Shown piece by piece: positions 55,501 through 64,000 of a stretch of DNA of 64,000 nucleotides (the first letter of the stretch is position 1; the number at the start of each line of letters is the position of its first letter). The translations under genes and the position numbers were made by a program. Where the stretch lies: NCBI RefSeq assembly GCF_963678635.1, contig NC_087069.1, positions 15,350,660 to 15,414,659 of the forward strand, in the 5' to 3' direction. Origin of the DNA: Symsagittifera roscoffensis. Lineage: Eukaryota; Xenacoelomorpha; Acoela; Convolutidae. Under the pieces are notes generated by a model. It saw nothing but the letters and a program-made list of their open reading frames with translations. It had not been told where the DNA came from and ran no database searches.

Positions 55501-57152
55501 ACAATAGGAATAGAAACTACTCCAATAATCGGAATAGAAGTTATTCAAACAACCGAAACCAGAATTACCCGAACAATCAATCAAGGAATAACTCATATAA
55601 TAGATCGAACTATAACAGACCAAACAATAATTACCAAAACAGATCGCAAAATAATTCACAAAATCGACACTCAAGTTATAATAATCGTTATAGAAACTAT
55701 TCCCAATCACCACACCGGAATAATAATAACTATAATAATTCTAATAATCGCCACAGAAGTAGTACACCTAAACATCAAAGACATATTAATCAAGTACAAT
55801 CTAATCCAGAAACAACATCAGACCCTCCAGGTATTGATGACACAGTAACTGATACGTTACAACTCAATCAAATAAACTGTGGATCATCAGATTCAGAAAG
55901 CGATGCAGAAAACACTCTCTCCATCAACATGATAAAAGTCGAAAATGACTATGAACCTGTTATATATGAAGAACCTTTTTCATCACACATATATGAGAAT
56001 CAATCAGAACTCCTTCACAATTATTATATTGAACCCGTCCATTCCACACCGACGACACAAAAAACTAATGAAATTAACACTACAAATCAAACCAATGAGA
56101 ACGAAAAAACAAAATGCTTGAATACAAATCACATCTATCAAAACATACAAAAAGAACAACCCAAAGAAAAAATTTGGACAATACCATTTCTTTTAGAAAG
56201 TCCAAGAAGCAAAGAATTTCAACCACCAGATCTTGAAATTGATTTTTTAATTGATTCAGGAGCAGAATCAAATATAATAAACATTCCAACATGGAATGAA
56301 ATAAAAACCTTACACCCAAAGCTAACACCTCTTGAAACCTCCAGCAAACTAGCAACAGCACAAGGATCAACATTAATAAACTACGGAAAAATTCAATTAT
56401 TTCTTCTCCCCACAAGAACAATGGAGCAAAACAAAATTTTAACCAAACCATTTAAACAAATATTCCATATCACTGATATTAAACACAATATCATTGGAAT
56501 ACCATTTATCTCTAAATATATACCAACAATCAACATCTTGAATAGTAAAATATTAATCAAAGATAAATATACAAAAACAAAAGACACATCCCTAACATTT
56601 TTTCAAAGATTAAATAAACAACCACCATTCTTTTCAAAATTCTATCCAATATATAACCAACAAAGAAAACACTTGAAACCACTATCAGGAAACATATACA
56701 ATTTTTCAATACAGCAAGTTCACCAATATGATAAAAAACAAAACAAACAAAAATTTTATATGTCAGATTTTGAATTCAAACCTATTCATAAATTTTTCAA
56801 AATCACAATCTCATCAATAAAATATTTGAAAAACTCGAATTCAGATATTATTTCCTTACATGTATACAACAATACACCTTACCAAGTAACATTACCTTTA
56901 GGACTTTTAGGCTATTGCGAAACCAACGCTACAATATCACCAATACACGAAAAAGCATATCGTGTAAATAATATACTCCAATTACTAGATATTTACCAAT
57001 CCACAATCCTTAATGAAGAATTATCTATAAATAATATAATAAGTAACGAAAACAGAAATACGGATTATTTCACAAAAACCCCATATTTCAAACCTACATT
57101 CAACATAAGTAACTACACAGAGAATCAACAGAAATTTTTTAACAATGTTTAA
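52563..57152 (+). CDS. gag-pro: Gag and aspartic protease polyprotein
   Basis: This is a 1,529-residue frame from an ATG. Residues about 600-800 form a retrotransposon Gag core (FTGTDPEYSVEDYLNAV near the start, then AAQKWFSVLP and FTQEFSKMF). A CCHC zinc knuckle, CNYCRRYGHSISEC, lies at residues 844-857 and would bind RNA. Residues about 860-1080 are a low-complexity Asn/Arg/Ser/Tyr tract. A retropepsin active site, LIDSGAESN with Asp1231, lies in residues about 1220-1330. The N-terminal 600 residues, with Gln/Pro-rich parts, are not recognised. Gag is unusually long for the family. Its last bases overlap the next ORF. Confidence 0.85.
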   Translation: MSSTHTPGEESPDDDDIFPFIVDATTDRGQHIFCKNLLLNLFEPGISPCKTEFPDVKIKRQIIDHYLKDICNLTQQYGIYSIEFSSPNQNHSKYIIQTDDLDLEFSKVFSEYIKSIQYHNSQRANSIFTNEVFAIIYSYISILENEIQIPNVSPTETSKHIRVRHEITLLSSFLNIIKENFTKDEVSQHTKHDLQKILAWLIIDYFTHNIDLISQARKNFRPQNSNDDTAITEQSDYVWDPEWSHPASINFPQSISSQAISTISYIRDYVRVIPLTIDATPLNYNTFLPDMQNNSLNSTVIHNENLNGTRNLTQQDIQTPSHFINEEIVHTTTTQQSISPIRPNLTTPRNTNPSQTQVTLQSTVKPSVAPKYSHMDYQTYRPMTIPPKTRKTFTRNNFADHNYNYTHPSKTNYQPRKNFSNYTRSRNWDNPMAPPNSVNFQTNLHPPQDRSENYPFCQQNKNKKQTSYQMDYLSSDDDFLQPDIFTPYNQEYRGQGIQKPHTYNRIFSPQPIDTQNQQPIQQQNPINTQSFQPIQQQNPMIAKSYQPAQMQNEIPLPYYLQQHEITRNQLSNFSQMPNAAESLQMTMNPYLMGGSSITSNKPLMVFTGTDPEYSVEDYLNAVTANLILNIGPEPINTPLHQNWIHRRTALIQTTLDGAAQKWFSVLPIEIKSNWKRFTQEFSKMFDSERNKQQQRVLCNEIRRLPNETIKQLAVRIETLVRKAYSLNTHDYKNTKMTEILMMTLTPQLRKIAIKKRAYHPSSIREPDLDFRKLVDKLEQAEITMKLEETENLKLQYVNRIETASTNINNIQESDTDLVEKITEILNIYEKHPNFKGKPSFKKWCNYCRRYGHSISECRQKQQDNQNKPQKYKEPNKSFYQYMKKDQNLPNKTVYSNNSSGKPLPNNTNYTRNQSPYNSSYRGRSPERRNTQNSSQNHYNRPNSQNNYSRSHSNTQRFVSRSNSQSRNNYYPNNQSRNSSYNRNRNYSNNRNRSYSNNRNQNYPNNQSRNNSYNRSNYNRPNNNYQNRSQNNSQNRHSSYNNRYRNYSQSPHRNNNNYNNSNNRHRSSTPKHQRHINQVQSNPETTSDPPGIDDTVTDTLQLNQINCGSSDSESDAENTLSINMIKVENDYEPVIYEEPFSSHIYENQSELLHNYYIEPVHSTPTTQKTNEINTTNQTNENEKTKCLNTNHIYQNIQKEQPKEKIWTIPFLLESPRSKEFQPPDLEIDFLIDSGAESNIINIPTWNEIKTLHPKLTPLETSSKLATAQGSTLINYGKIQLFLLPTRTMEQNKILTKPFKQIFHITDIKHNIIGIPFISKYIPTINILNSKILIKDKYTKTKDTSLTFFQRLNKQPPFFSKFYPIYNQQRKHLKPLSGNIYNFSIQQVHQYDKKQNKQKFYMSDFEFKPIHKFFKITISSIKYLKNSNSDIISLHVYNNTPYQVTLPLGLLGYCETNATISPIHEKAYRVNNILQLLDIYQSTILNEELSINNIISNENRNTDYFTKTPYFKPTFNISNYTENQQKFFNNV

Positions 57153-58677
57153 TTTCCAACATTCACAAATAACACAGGACGAATTTGAAAAACTAGCAAA
57201 ACAGCTAATTAAATATTCATCAGTCTATGCAACATCCAAATTTGATGTTGGCAAAATCAGCTCATCACGACATCTCCCATTAAAACCAGACGCAGTTTTC
57301 AAAAAACAAAGAGCAAGTAAAGTACCAATTCACTTACACGATAAAGTGAACAGATTACTCGACATTTTAGAACAATACAACATTATATCACCTGTAAACA
57401 AAGAGGAACAACCAAAAGGCAACACATTTATCAACCCTGTTATCATTCTAGCCAAAGGAGAATCATTAAAAATTGTTCTCGATGCTAGATACCTCAACTC
57501 ACTCATAGATGAATCAAAGTGTAATTGGCCTATTGAACCAATACAAGTTATTTTAACAAAAATAAACGGAAAATACTTTACAACCGCCGATATGAATAGT
57601 GCATATAATCAAATGCCATTAGATGAACAATCACGACGCTTAACACAATTTGTTATTGGAAACCAACAATACGAATTCAACCGCTTATTCTATGGAATAT
57701 CCATAGGACCAGCAGCATTTTCAGCTTTTATGAGCAAAATTTTTCGACCACTAATACTCAAGAAAAATGCAATCACCTATTTAGACGATGTTTTTATGCA
57801 ATCACAGACAAAAGAGGAAATGTTCAATGTTTTAGAACAATATCACCAAATACTTCAGAACGAAAATCTGAAGGCCGCCCCCAATAAATCACACTTCTTT
57901 TTGACAAAAGTTAAATTCTTAGGACATAATATAGAAAGAAAAACAATCACTCCATTGAAATCACGTATAGACGCTATTCAAAAACTCCAACCACCAACAA
58001 ATAAAAAGAAAATCCAAGAATTCCTTGGAATGTTAAACTTTTTAAGCAAATATGTTTATAAAATGCAATTATATCTACGACCATTCTATAACATACTTAG
58101 ACAACAAAATAATTTTGAATGGAATACAGAACATCAAGCACGATTTGAAGAAATTAAAAAACTTCTAACTGAACAAATTTCAAACACAATTCCAGATTCA
58201 AATCAACCATTTTATGCAATGTGCGATGCTTCGAACTTTGGCATCGGCGCAGCATTATTACAATCACATAATAGTACAAATAAAATGAACCTCATATCAG
58301 CAAATTCTCGATTATTCACTCAAGCAGAGCTACGACTCTCAACTCTAATGAGAGAATGTACAGCCATAATATATACACTAACAGAATATGAATTTCTGAT
58401 ACTTGGATCAAAACATCCCACAGTTCTATTCACAGACCATAAACCAATCATCTTTCTTTTTACACAAAAGTCTAATCCAAACCACCGAGTTTATAGATTT
58501 CAACTCATTTTAATGAAATTCCCAAACTTACATATAGTTTGGACCGCAGGAAAAAATCTTGCATTACCAGACACCTTAAGTCGAAATACGCCACCTGAAT
58601 TACTTACACGTAAAACCACAGTTGAAATACCCAAAAACATAAAATTCTACCTTGCAGAAAATGAAACATCACCCTGA
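57145..58677 (+). CDS. pol: Reverse transcriptase and RNase H
   Basis: The frame overlaps the end of the Gag-protease ORF, an arrangement in which this family often uses frameshifting. The RT palm carries YLDDV at residues 212-216, preceded by TADMNSAYNQMPL and RLFYGISIGPAAF, typical of Ty3/gypsy RT. The connection region is followed by RNase H with MCDASNFGIGAALL (Asp361) and a later TDHKPI. It copies element RNA into cDNA and removes the template. The integrase frame follows at once. Confidence 0.92.
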   Translation: MFNFQHSQITQDEFEKLAKQLIKYSSVYATSKFDVGKISSSRHLPLKPDAVFKKQRASKVPIHLHDKVNRLLDILEQYNIISPVNKEEQPKGNTFINPVIILAKGESLKIVLDARYLNSLIDESKCNWPIEPIQVILTKINGKYFTTADMNSAYNQMPLDEQSRRLTQFVIGNQQYEFNRLFYGISIGPAAFSAFMSKIFRPLILKKNAITYLDDVFMQSQTKEEMFNVLEQYHQILQNENLKAAPNKSHFFLTKVKFLGHNIERKTITPLKSRIDAIQKLQPPTNKKKIQEFLGMLNFLSKYVYKMQLYLRPFYNILRQQNNFEWNTEHQARFEEIKKLLTEQISNTIPDSNQPFYAMCDASNFGIGAALLQSHNSTNKMNLISANSRLFTQAELRLSTLMRECTAIIYTLTEYEFLILGSKHPTVLFTDHKPIIFLFTQKSNPNHRVYRFQLILMKFPNLHIVWTAGKNLALPDTLSRNTPPELLTRKTTVEIPKNIKFYLAENETSP

Positions 58678-60810
58678 TTGGAATGCAAATATGCAGTAAA
58701 AACTGACGTTGAACAATCACAAATAAATAATTTAAAACATTTCCCACTTTATTTAGATTGTCAAAATAATCACTATGAAGTTGATCTACTTGGAACATCA
58801 ACTTTTAAACCAATCCCATATTCACAATGGATAAAAAATAACACCCAACAAAAAAGAATAAAACAACACCCGCCTAAAAAAGACCATTTTCCACTAATTG
58901 AAAAAGAAAATTTGACTGATAAAATAAACTTATCAGGACCACAAACAAACGATTCAAAGTACACAATAAATCAAGTTTTTGACCTCCATGACCCACTTGA
59001 CACAATACCCTTATCTAAATTAGAAATTGAAAACATTTTTCTCCCCCCAACAGAAACAATTACAATTTCAACACTGAAACAATATCAAAACCTTGACCCA
59101 GTAATTCGACAACTGAAATCATGGCATAAATATAAAACTAAACCTATCAAAGCAGATTCAACTATTCTAGGAAACAAAACACTCCTCCGATATTTTCGAA
59201 AATTCAATAATACAACAATTAACGAAAACACAGACCTTCTAGAATACAAACTAAATGAATCTACAGTTCCCTGTCTCCCTTTAAGTATGATTCTTATAGC
59301 TTTTAATATTTCACATACACAAAATATTAAAGGACACTCTGGATCAGAAAAAACATATTCAAATTTTGTACAAAACTTTTATTTCCCAAATGCACCAATT
59401 TGGATAAAAGTACTATGCAATGACTGTATAGTATGTCAACTAAATAAACCTTACCCAAATCAAAAACAAATAGCACAAAAACAAGATTTTAAAGGACAAA
59501 GTTTGTACTTTAATCATCGTATCTCATTTGATACCAAAGGACCAATTTCACCCTCATCCGAAGGAAACTCCTACATTATGGTAATTGTTGACGCATTTAC
59601 ACATTATGTAGCACTTAACCCAGTACCACATTGTAACGCTTATTACGCTTACACAACACTCTATGAACACTGGATAGCAAAATTCGGACTACCAGAAATT
59701 TTAGTTACAGACAACGGTACAGAATTCATAAATAATGAAATCATCACACTATGTCATTTATATAACATTAAACACAAACCACGTACATCTCACGCACCTT
59801 GGACAAACGGCTTAGTCGAAGGTATGAACCGTTCATTACAAGAATATCTCAGATGTATCATCAATGGAAATGATACAAGATATACCGAATGGTCAGCAGA
59901 TGTAAAACTATTTCCCTTAGCATATAATTCACAAATCACGACAACTTTAGGAATGTCACCATATGAAATGGTTTTTAACCAAAAGCCACGCAAACCAATA
60001 ATGTTTACAGCAAACTCTCATAAAAACGCACAAGGTTATTGTCAACCAAATAAAGACTCAATTTGTTATAACCTACCATTACATACACACGATGAAGATC
60101 ATTTTCATCACCCACAAATTCTTAAATTAGCCTCCGGTACACACACCGAATGGATTTTAAACAGAGATAAAAAACACAATGAAATTTACCAAAAGGTAAC
60201 AAAAAAGTTGTTACAAAGGCAAAATATTAATGAACAAATAAATTCACGCTTTACACCAGCCTCCGATTTAAAAATTGGAACATTTGTTTTAATACCCAAT
60301 TTTAATACTCAAAAAGGAATTTCAAAAAAGTTACAACCCCTTCGTAAAGGACCATACCAAATAATTGCAAAACCCACTGATGTCACATATAAAATCACCG
60401 ACTCAGATAAAAAAGAAATCGTTCAACACCGAAATAACCTATTACCTTATTATCCAAAAGAATACGCACTCCGCGAACTAACTCAATTATATTCTTTTAC
60501 AGGTTTAAAAGTTATTCAAAATGACCCACATACGGACAACATAACAAAGGAACAAAATGATATTCACCTCGGAAATCAAAATACAAAATCAAACACCACA
60601 AAAAACAATACAAAAAATCTCGATCAAAATACATCTCAAAAAGAAAGAAAAAATAGAAAAATGACAGAACAAATAATACCCCAAAAACAAATCGACAAAT
60701 CAGAACATAGAGAGTCTTCACGACTTAGAAATCAACCACGTAAAAATTATAAAGTATTCATCCCACAATCTAAAATATTAAAGAAAGTTGAATTTCAAAA
60801 ACAACCTTAA
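58678..60810 (+). CDS. pol: Integrase with C-terminal chromatin-binding-like tail
   Basis: An HHCC zinc-binding region (HTQNIKGHSG, then CNDCIVC) is followed by the catalytic core. Its triad is Asp285 (ISFDTKGP), Asp345 (LVTDNGTEF) and Glu381 (WTNGLVEGMNR), with 35 residues between the last two. The C-terminal part has the SH3-like KIGTFVLIPNF and LRKGPYQIIAKP segments of Ty3/gypsy integrases and ends in a charged Lys/Asn-rich tail. The first about 130 residues continue from the RNase H side and are not assigned. Confidence 0.9.
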   Translation: MECKYAVKTDVEQSQINNLKHFPLYLDCQNNHYEVDLLGTSTFKPIPYSQWIKNNTQQKRIKQHPPKKDHFPLIEKENLTDKINLSGPQTNDSKYTINQVFDLHDPLDTIPLSKLEIENIFLPPTETITISTLKQYQNLDPVIRQLKSWHKYKTKPIKADSTILGNKTLLRYFRKFNNTTINENTDLLEYKLNESTVPCLPLSMILIAFNISHTQNIKGHSGSEKTYSNFVQNFYFPNAPIWIKVLCNDCIVCQLNKPYPNQKQIAQKQDFKGQSLYFNHRISFDTKGPISPSSEGNSYIMVIVDAFTHYVALNPVPHCNAYYAYTTLYEHWIAKFGLPEILVTDNGTEFINNEIITLCHLYNIKHKPRTSHAPWTNGLVEGMNRSLQEYLRCIINGNDTRYTEWSADVKLFPLAYNSQITTTLGMSPYEMVFNQKPRKPIMFTANSHKNAQGYCQPNKDSICYNLPLHTHDEDHFHHPQILKLASGTHTEWILNRDKKHNEIYQKVTKKLLQRQNINEQINSRFTPASDLKIGTFVLIPNFNTQKGISKKLQPLRKGPYQIIAKPTDVTYKITDSDKKEIVQHRNNLLPYYPKEYALRELTQLYSFTGLKVIQNDPHTDNITKEQNDIHLGNQNTKSNTTKNNTKNLDQNTSQKERKNRKMTEQIIPQKQIDKSEHRESSRLRNQPRKNYKVFIPQSKILKKVEFQKQP

Positions 60811-61403
60811 TTCTACATTTAATAATCTTTGCACCTCTGAAACATTTTACACTTTCAATTTTCAAGATAACATGCTGATAAACACGCAGCGATTCTAGTT
60901 CAAAATTAGCCAATAGGATTCATCCAATCCGTCACCTTCTATAACTTTAACACAAACCAACTAGACGAAAAATATTAAACTCCAGGCATAAAAATAACTA
61001 TAACTCTACGACCTCCAGGTCAAAAATAAGCAAACCACTCCAACTTGACAACTAAAATAAATATCACCATAATATCATAACCCTCCCTTATCTAATAAAC
61101 CAAAGATCAACAATATTTCCCCAACTCAGCCCTCAAATACCCCCCAAACAAATATGTTAAATTAGCCTAAAGTAAAAGAACGACCATTTTATTTAGCCTA
61201 AAGTATAAAAATCTCAAAAATACCCCAGATCATTTGACAAATAAAAATAAAGACAAAGAAGACCTCCCGATCACCATAAAAATTGCCCCCAACAATTTTT
61301 TACAAAACTCAACCCACTTGTCAAAAAACTAATAAATAATCCGACCACACTTGAAAATTGCCCCAAACAACAAAAAATATTCGATCACGAAGCCATTTCT
61401 TAA
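60811..61403 (+). other. Spacer after integrase
   Basis: A-rich, C-containing DNA without a credible ORF. In envelope-bearing relatives the env splice acceptor lies in such a position. Two similar phrases (TTAGCCTAAAGTA) recur at about 61164 and 61194. Confidence 0.45.
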
Positions 61404-61619
61404 ATGCTCTTCTATCAAACAGTCACTAAAATTATCACAAACCTCAAACAATTTTTTACAATACTTCAAACTTTCATAATATTTCTTTTTGATATCCTTG
61501 AATCTTTTCAAATACTCTTAATCATTTTTTGTAATATTTTTTTAATTTTCTACACTATATTCGAACTATTTCTCCAACTTTCAAAAACCCTTGATTATAT
61601 CCACAGGTACGATTTATAA
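61404..61619 (+). CDS. Small hydrophobic ORF 1
   Basis: A 71-residue ORF from an ATG with long Phe/Ile/Leu-rich stretches (FFTILQTFIIFLFDILESF is one) that would form one or two membrane helices. It is followed within 12 bases by a second hydrophobic ORF. No family was recognised. In AT-rich DNA such ORFs can arise by chance, so the call is tentative. Confidence 0.35.
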   Translation: MLFYQTVTKIITNLKQFFTILQTFIIFLFDILESFQILLIIFCNIFLIFYTIFELFLQLSKTLDYIHRYDL

Positions 61620-61630
61620 AACTTGTCTAA

Positions 61631-61807
61631 ATGATACGAACTATTTTCAGTAGAACTGATATTTTTCTACTATTTGTAATTTTCATAACATTTCTATCAT
61701 CCTTCATTTTGACCATATGCAAATGTATAAAGAAAGCAATCATCACATTCGCTCTAGCAACAATCCTCCTAATTCTTTTCTTAGAAGAATACTATAATAA
61801 ACATTAA
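61631..61807 (+). CDS. Small hydrophobic ORF 2
   Basis: A 58-residue ORF from an ATG. It has two hydrophobic segments (IFLLFVIFITFLSSFILTI and ITFALATILLILF) separated by a KCIKKA turn, the pattern of a small two-pass membrane protein. It lies between the first hydrophobic ORF and the ATG-less frame. The function is unknown; small membrane proteins of this kind occur in many enveloped viruses. Confidence 0.4.
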   Translation: MIRTIFSRTDIFLLFVIFITFLSSFILTICKCIKKAIITFALATILLILFLEEYYNKH

Positions 61808-61827
61808 CTTTTTCACTAAAAGAATAG

Positions 61828-62961
61828 ACCAAAAAGCTATCAAAAATTGCTACCCAAAAGTCACAAAGTCAGTCTTCACCGACATCATCCCAAGATAACC
61901 CAACAACACCTTCAACTACCCATAATCCTCAAACATCTACACAAATTTCCTTTCAAGATAACCCATACACTTTTGAAGAACGACACGCTCGTTTATCAGA
62001 ACCACTAGAACCAGTTCAACGACAAGCACCTCTAAGCGAACCAACATATAACTTATACCCAACACTACCACAAGAATTAAGTAGAATAAGAAATCCTAGT
62101 CAAAACCAAAATACAGTCGAAATAAATAGACAAATTATACATCCTCGACGAAACAGAAATTTTCAAACTCCCCGAGTTCATTTTGACATACCCCAATCCC
62201 CATCACAAAACACTCCAGAAAACCCCATTGGTATATTACCAGAAACCCCTACGCTTCTTTCACAACGTAGCACCTCAAGCCTACCATCAGATTACTTAGG
62301 TTCAACACCAACATCTGAACAAATACGTGAAAATCCCTTTAACCCCCCAAACCAGGCATCACGACTACCATATTGGACAACACATTCATTTACACAAGGT
62401 GAATTAAATTTAGTCAATGATCCAATAGATATTTCTACGGATACAACAACATCCTCATCACTACCAGAAACATTATCACTACCATCAACACCATCAATAA
62501 GCCAGATTTCACCACCACCTTTTAACTTAAATTTTCCAAATAATCTCGACGCCAGATATCGAGAACAATCATCAACAAATATCCCTTTAAGACTAGATTG
62601 GAATACATTTACAGCCCCTCCACCATTATTTGGACAACATCTAGAAAGTAATCGCCTTCACAACTGGGCACTTAATAGATTACAATACCGACAAGACATT
62701 CACGACGATATCCGTGATCACAATATCCAAATACTCCAACAAAACAGTTTACAATTAAAGTTTGAAATCACAGTTAAATTAAACAACATTACTCAACATC
62801 CCTACCCATTAAACCCACCAAACATAACAGCCCAATCACTACCACCACCATTTATAACCACTGAAGTAATATATAAATACGACAGATATACCAAAAAGAC
62901 AATTGGTTACATCACATTTTATAACCCATACTCAGGATTATCATACACATGTATATTCTAA
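61828..62961 (+). CDS. Long Ser/Pro/Gln-rich open frame without ATG
   Basis: A 377-codon frame that contains no Met at all, so it would need splicing from an upstream start, as is known for env-region products of Ty3/gypsy relatives. The first 250 residues are rich in Ser, Thr, Pro, Gln and Asn and look disordered (NPYTFEERHARLSEPLEPV is one stretch). Residues about 255-375 look more globular (LKFEITVKLNN, ITTEVIYKYDRYTKKTIGY). Its end overlaps the start of the Env-like ORF by 13 bases. Function unknown. Confidence 0.5.
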   Translation, partial: TKKLSKIATQKSQSQSSPTSSQDNPTTPSTTHNPQTSTQISFQDNPYTFEERHARLSEPLEPVQRQAPLSEPTYNLYPTLPQELSRIRNPSQNQNTVEINRQIIHPRRNRNFQTPRVHFDIPQSPSQNTPENPIGILPETPTLLSQRSTSSLPSDYLGSTPTSEQIRENPFNPPNQASRLPYWTTHSFTQGELNLVNDPIDISTDTTTSSSLPETLSLPSTPSISQISPPPFNLNFPNNLDARYREQSSTNIPLRLDWNTFTAPPPLFGQHLESNRLHNWALNRLQYRQDIHDDIRDHNIQILQQNSLQLKFEITVKLNNITQHPYPLNPPNITAQSLPPPFITTEVIYKYDRYTKKTIGYITFYNPYSGLSYTCIF

Positions 62962-64000
62962 AATTATTAATTTTTCTCCAACTCCTTTTTCTAGTAATCT
63001 CAAATCAAAAGATAAACCCTTCTCCCCGCACAGAACCCCAAGATTTATTAGTAACACATTACGATTGTGAAGAAAACGAACAAAAAACACTACACAAATA
63101 TGCAATAAATCAAGTATCACAGTGTGAAACAGAACCCCAAGCCATAGAAACTACAAATGTAATAGCAACACTTTATTCAAAAGCCCGAGCAACTACAGTT
63201 ATAGGATATAAATTCACAGCAACATTTTCTGAAAAGAAAGTACATTGTTCACAAGTCTCAAACGGAAATAAAAACCGACTTGACCATGAATCATTCTACC
63301 AGAGTAATATAGAACGACTTTTACATCTCAATCCCGAAGATTGTAAAAACGAGTTACTCCGACTAAACATCACAAAAAATAAAAACACAGATAGAAATTT
63401 AGTATATTTCCAAGTTTTTTCAGATTCTGTACATCAAGCAGAACTTGAAAGATATCAAGGACATATAAAATTAGATGAAAAATACCCATACAACGGCGCA
63501 CACGGACGATTAACCTATGACATGCACGATAAACACTGGATACCACACATTGGTATAAATGACCCATCAAACTGCAAAGCAGACACAAAAAATAAAGGAT
63601 ACCAAGAAATAATGTTTTTCGATTGGAAAATACAACTCGAAAAAATACAACTCACACGAGATTTATCAGACAACACAATGATTTATCAAGGAATTAGATT
63701 ACCTTGTAAAAACGACCAAGGTTATTGCGACCCTACAACCAGAACACAAGCAACAATTGTTTGGTTCCCCGAAGACACATGTACAACATTTCAAGTAGCA
63801 AAAATACACGCTCGTATGATAAAATTTCACGAAAAATATTTTATACAATCAATACCATATGAACAAGTAAATCCATTACGAAAAATAAGTTCTAATTTTC
63901 GAAACATTCATAATATAGAAAATAAATTAACACGTTTTCAAATATATCAAGAAACAGAACTTGCATGTAAATACAGAAACCCACTTCACAAAACACAATA
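62949..64000 (+). CDS. env: Env-like glycoprotein (cut by window end)
   Basis: The ORF starts with an ATG and a clear signal peptide (MYILKLLIFLQLLFLVISNQ) and stays open for 350 codons to the window edge. The start of the mature part, with HYDCEENEQKTLHKYAINQV, a later VSQCETE and regularly spaced cysteines, resembles glycoproteins of invertebrate env-bearing retroelements and chuvirus-like viruses (a YDC start and an isolated C pattern). This match is from memory and tentative. The fusion peptide, furin site and transmembrane anchor would be beyond the window. Confidence 0.65.
   Translation, partial: MYILKLLIFLQLLFLVISNQKINPSPRTEPQDLLVTHYDCEENEQKTLHKYAINQVSQCETEPQAIETTNVIATLYSKARATTVIGYKFTATFSEKKVHCSQVSNGNKNRLDHESFYQSNIERLLHLNPEDCKNELLRLNITKNKNTDRNLVYFQVFSDSVHQAELERYQGHIKLDEKYPYNGAHGRLTYDMHDKHWIPHIGINDPSNCKADTKNKGYQEIMFFDWKIQLEKIQLTRDLSDNTMIYQGIRLPCKNDQGYCDPTTRTQATIVWFPEDTCTTFQVAKIHARMIKFHEKYFIQSIPYEQVNPLRKISSNFRNIHNIENKLTRFQIYQETELACKYRNPLHKTQ

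Larger units (their letters stand above)
50520..64000 (+). mobile_element. A-rich envelope-bearing Ty3/gypsy element (5' part)
   Basis: The coding strand is extremely A-rich and G-poor from about 50.5 kb to the right edge, unlike the neighbouring DNA. Gene order is a basic ORF, Gag-protease, RT-RNase H, integrase, two small hydrophobic ORFs, a long frame without ATG, and an Env-like glycoprotein cut by the window end. This is the layout of errantivirus-like Ty3/gypsy elements. The 5' LTR was not delimited; it should lie between about 50.5 and 51.5 kb. The 3' LTR is beyond the window. The element looks mostly whole in what can be seen, with at most one or two interruptions, so it is probably young. 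Confidence 0.85.

Noticed and set aside
55444-55713. Minus-strand frame opposite the Gag low-complexity tract
   Set aside because: Shadow of Asn/Arg-rich codons on the + strand.

Overview
The window looks like nuclear DNA of a fast-evolving invertebrate animal. It holds a spliced Rap1-type small GTPase gene, part of a TRC8/RNF145-like membrane gene, and a tandem pair of four-exon ankyrin genes. Introns carry GT donors and T-rich ...TTTTCAG acceptors. Three genes have such an acceptor 10 to 71 bases before the ATG, which fits 5'UTR introns or spliced-leader trans-splicing (as in nematodes, among others). Species cannot be fixed from the sequence; a nematode or another small protostome is only an inference. 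Non-coding DNA is AT-rich and made largely of decayed repeats.

Layout. (1) 1-13.7 kb: the 3' part of a very large Ty3/gypsy-like LTR element. It has a DD35E integrase, a macro-domain-like tail, a coiled-coil ORF, a 1,500-residue ORF with an SGNH-hydrolase domain, two further large ORFs of unknown function, a polypurine tract and the start of an LTR. A 1.79-kb stretch inside it is tandemly duplicated almost without change. (2) 13.7-16.1 kb: LTR and two diverged 1-kb direct repeats. (3) 16.6-18.6 kb: Rap1-like gene with six coding exons. (4) 18.6-28.2 kb: intergenic repeats, including a TA-flanked MITE that contains a tRNA-like sequence and a hAT MITE, a 5'-truncated LINE tail with a 13-bp target-site duplication, and a deletion-derived hAT element with a transposase remnant. 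(5) 28.2-45.3 kb: two paralogous genes whose product joins a J-domain-like segment, ankyrin repeats and a PARP/ART-like C-terminal domain; they share a recent gene-conversion tract. One intron holds a 115-bp-arm fold-back, and the spacer holds a degenerate 165-bp repeat array. (6) 47.0-50.3 kb: a TRC8/RNF139/RNF145-like N-terminal exon, a second copy of the 165-bp array, and a candidate downstream exon. (7) 50.5-64.0 kb: an A-rich, envelope-bearing Ty3/gypsy element that runs off the window, with an extra basic ORF before Gag, Gag-protease, RT-RNase H, integrase, two small hydrophobic ORFs, a long frame without ATG and an Env-like glycoprotein.

The host genes are unrelated in function and all lie on the + strand. 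The two retroelements also lie on the + strand but differ sharply in base composition (balanced or GC-richer against extremely A-rich, G-poor), so they have independent histories. The most unusual items are the captured macro and SGNH modules in the first element and the J-like/ankyrin/ART-like gene pair.
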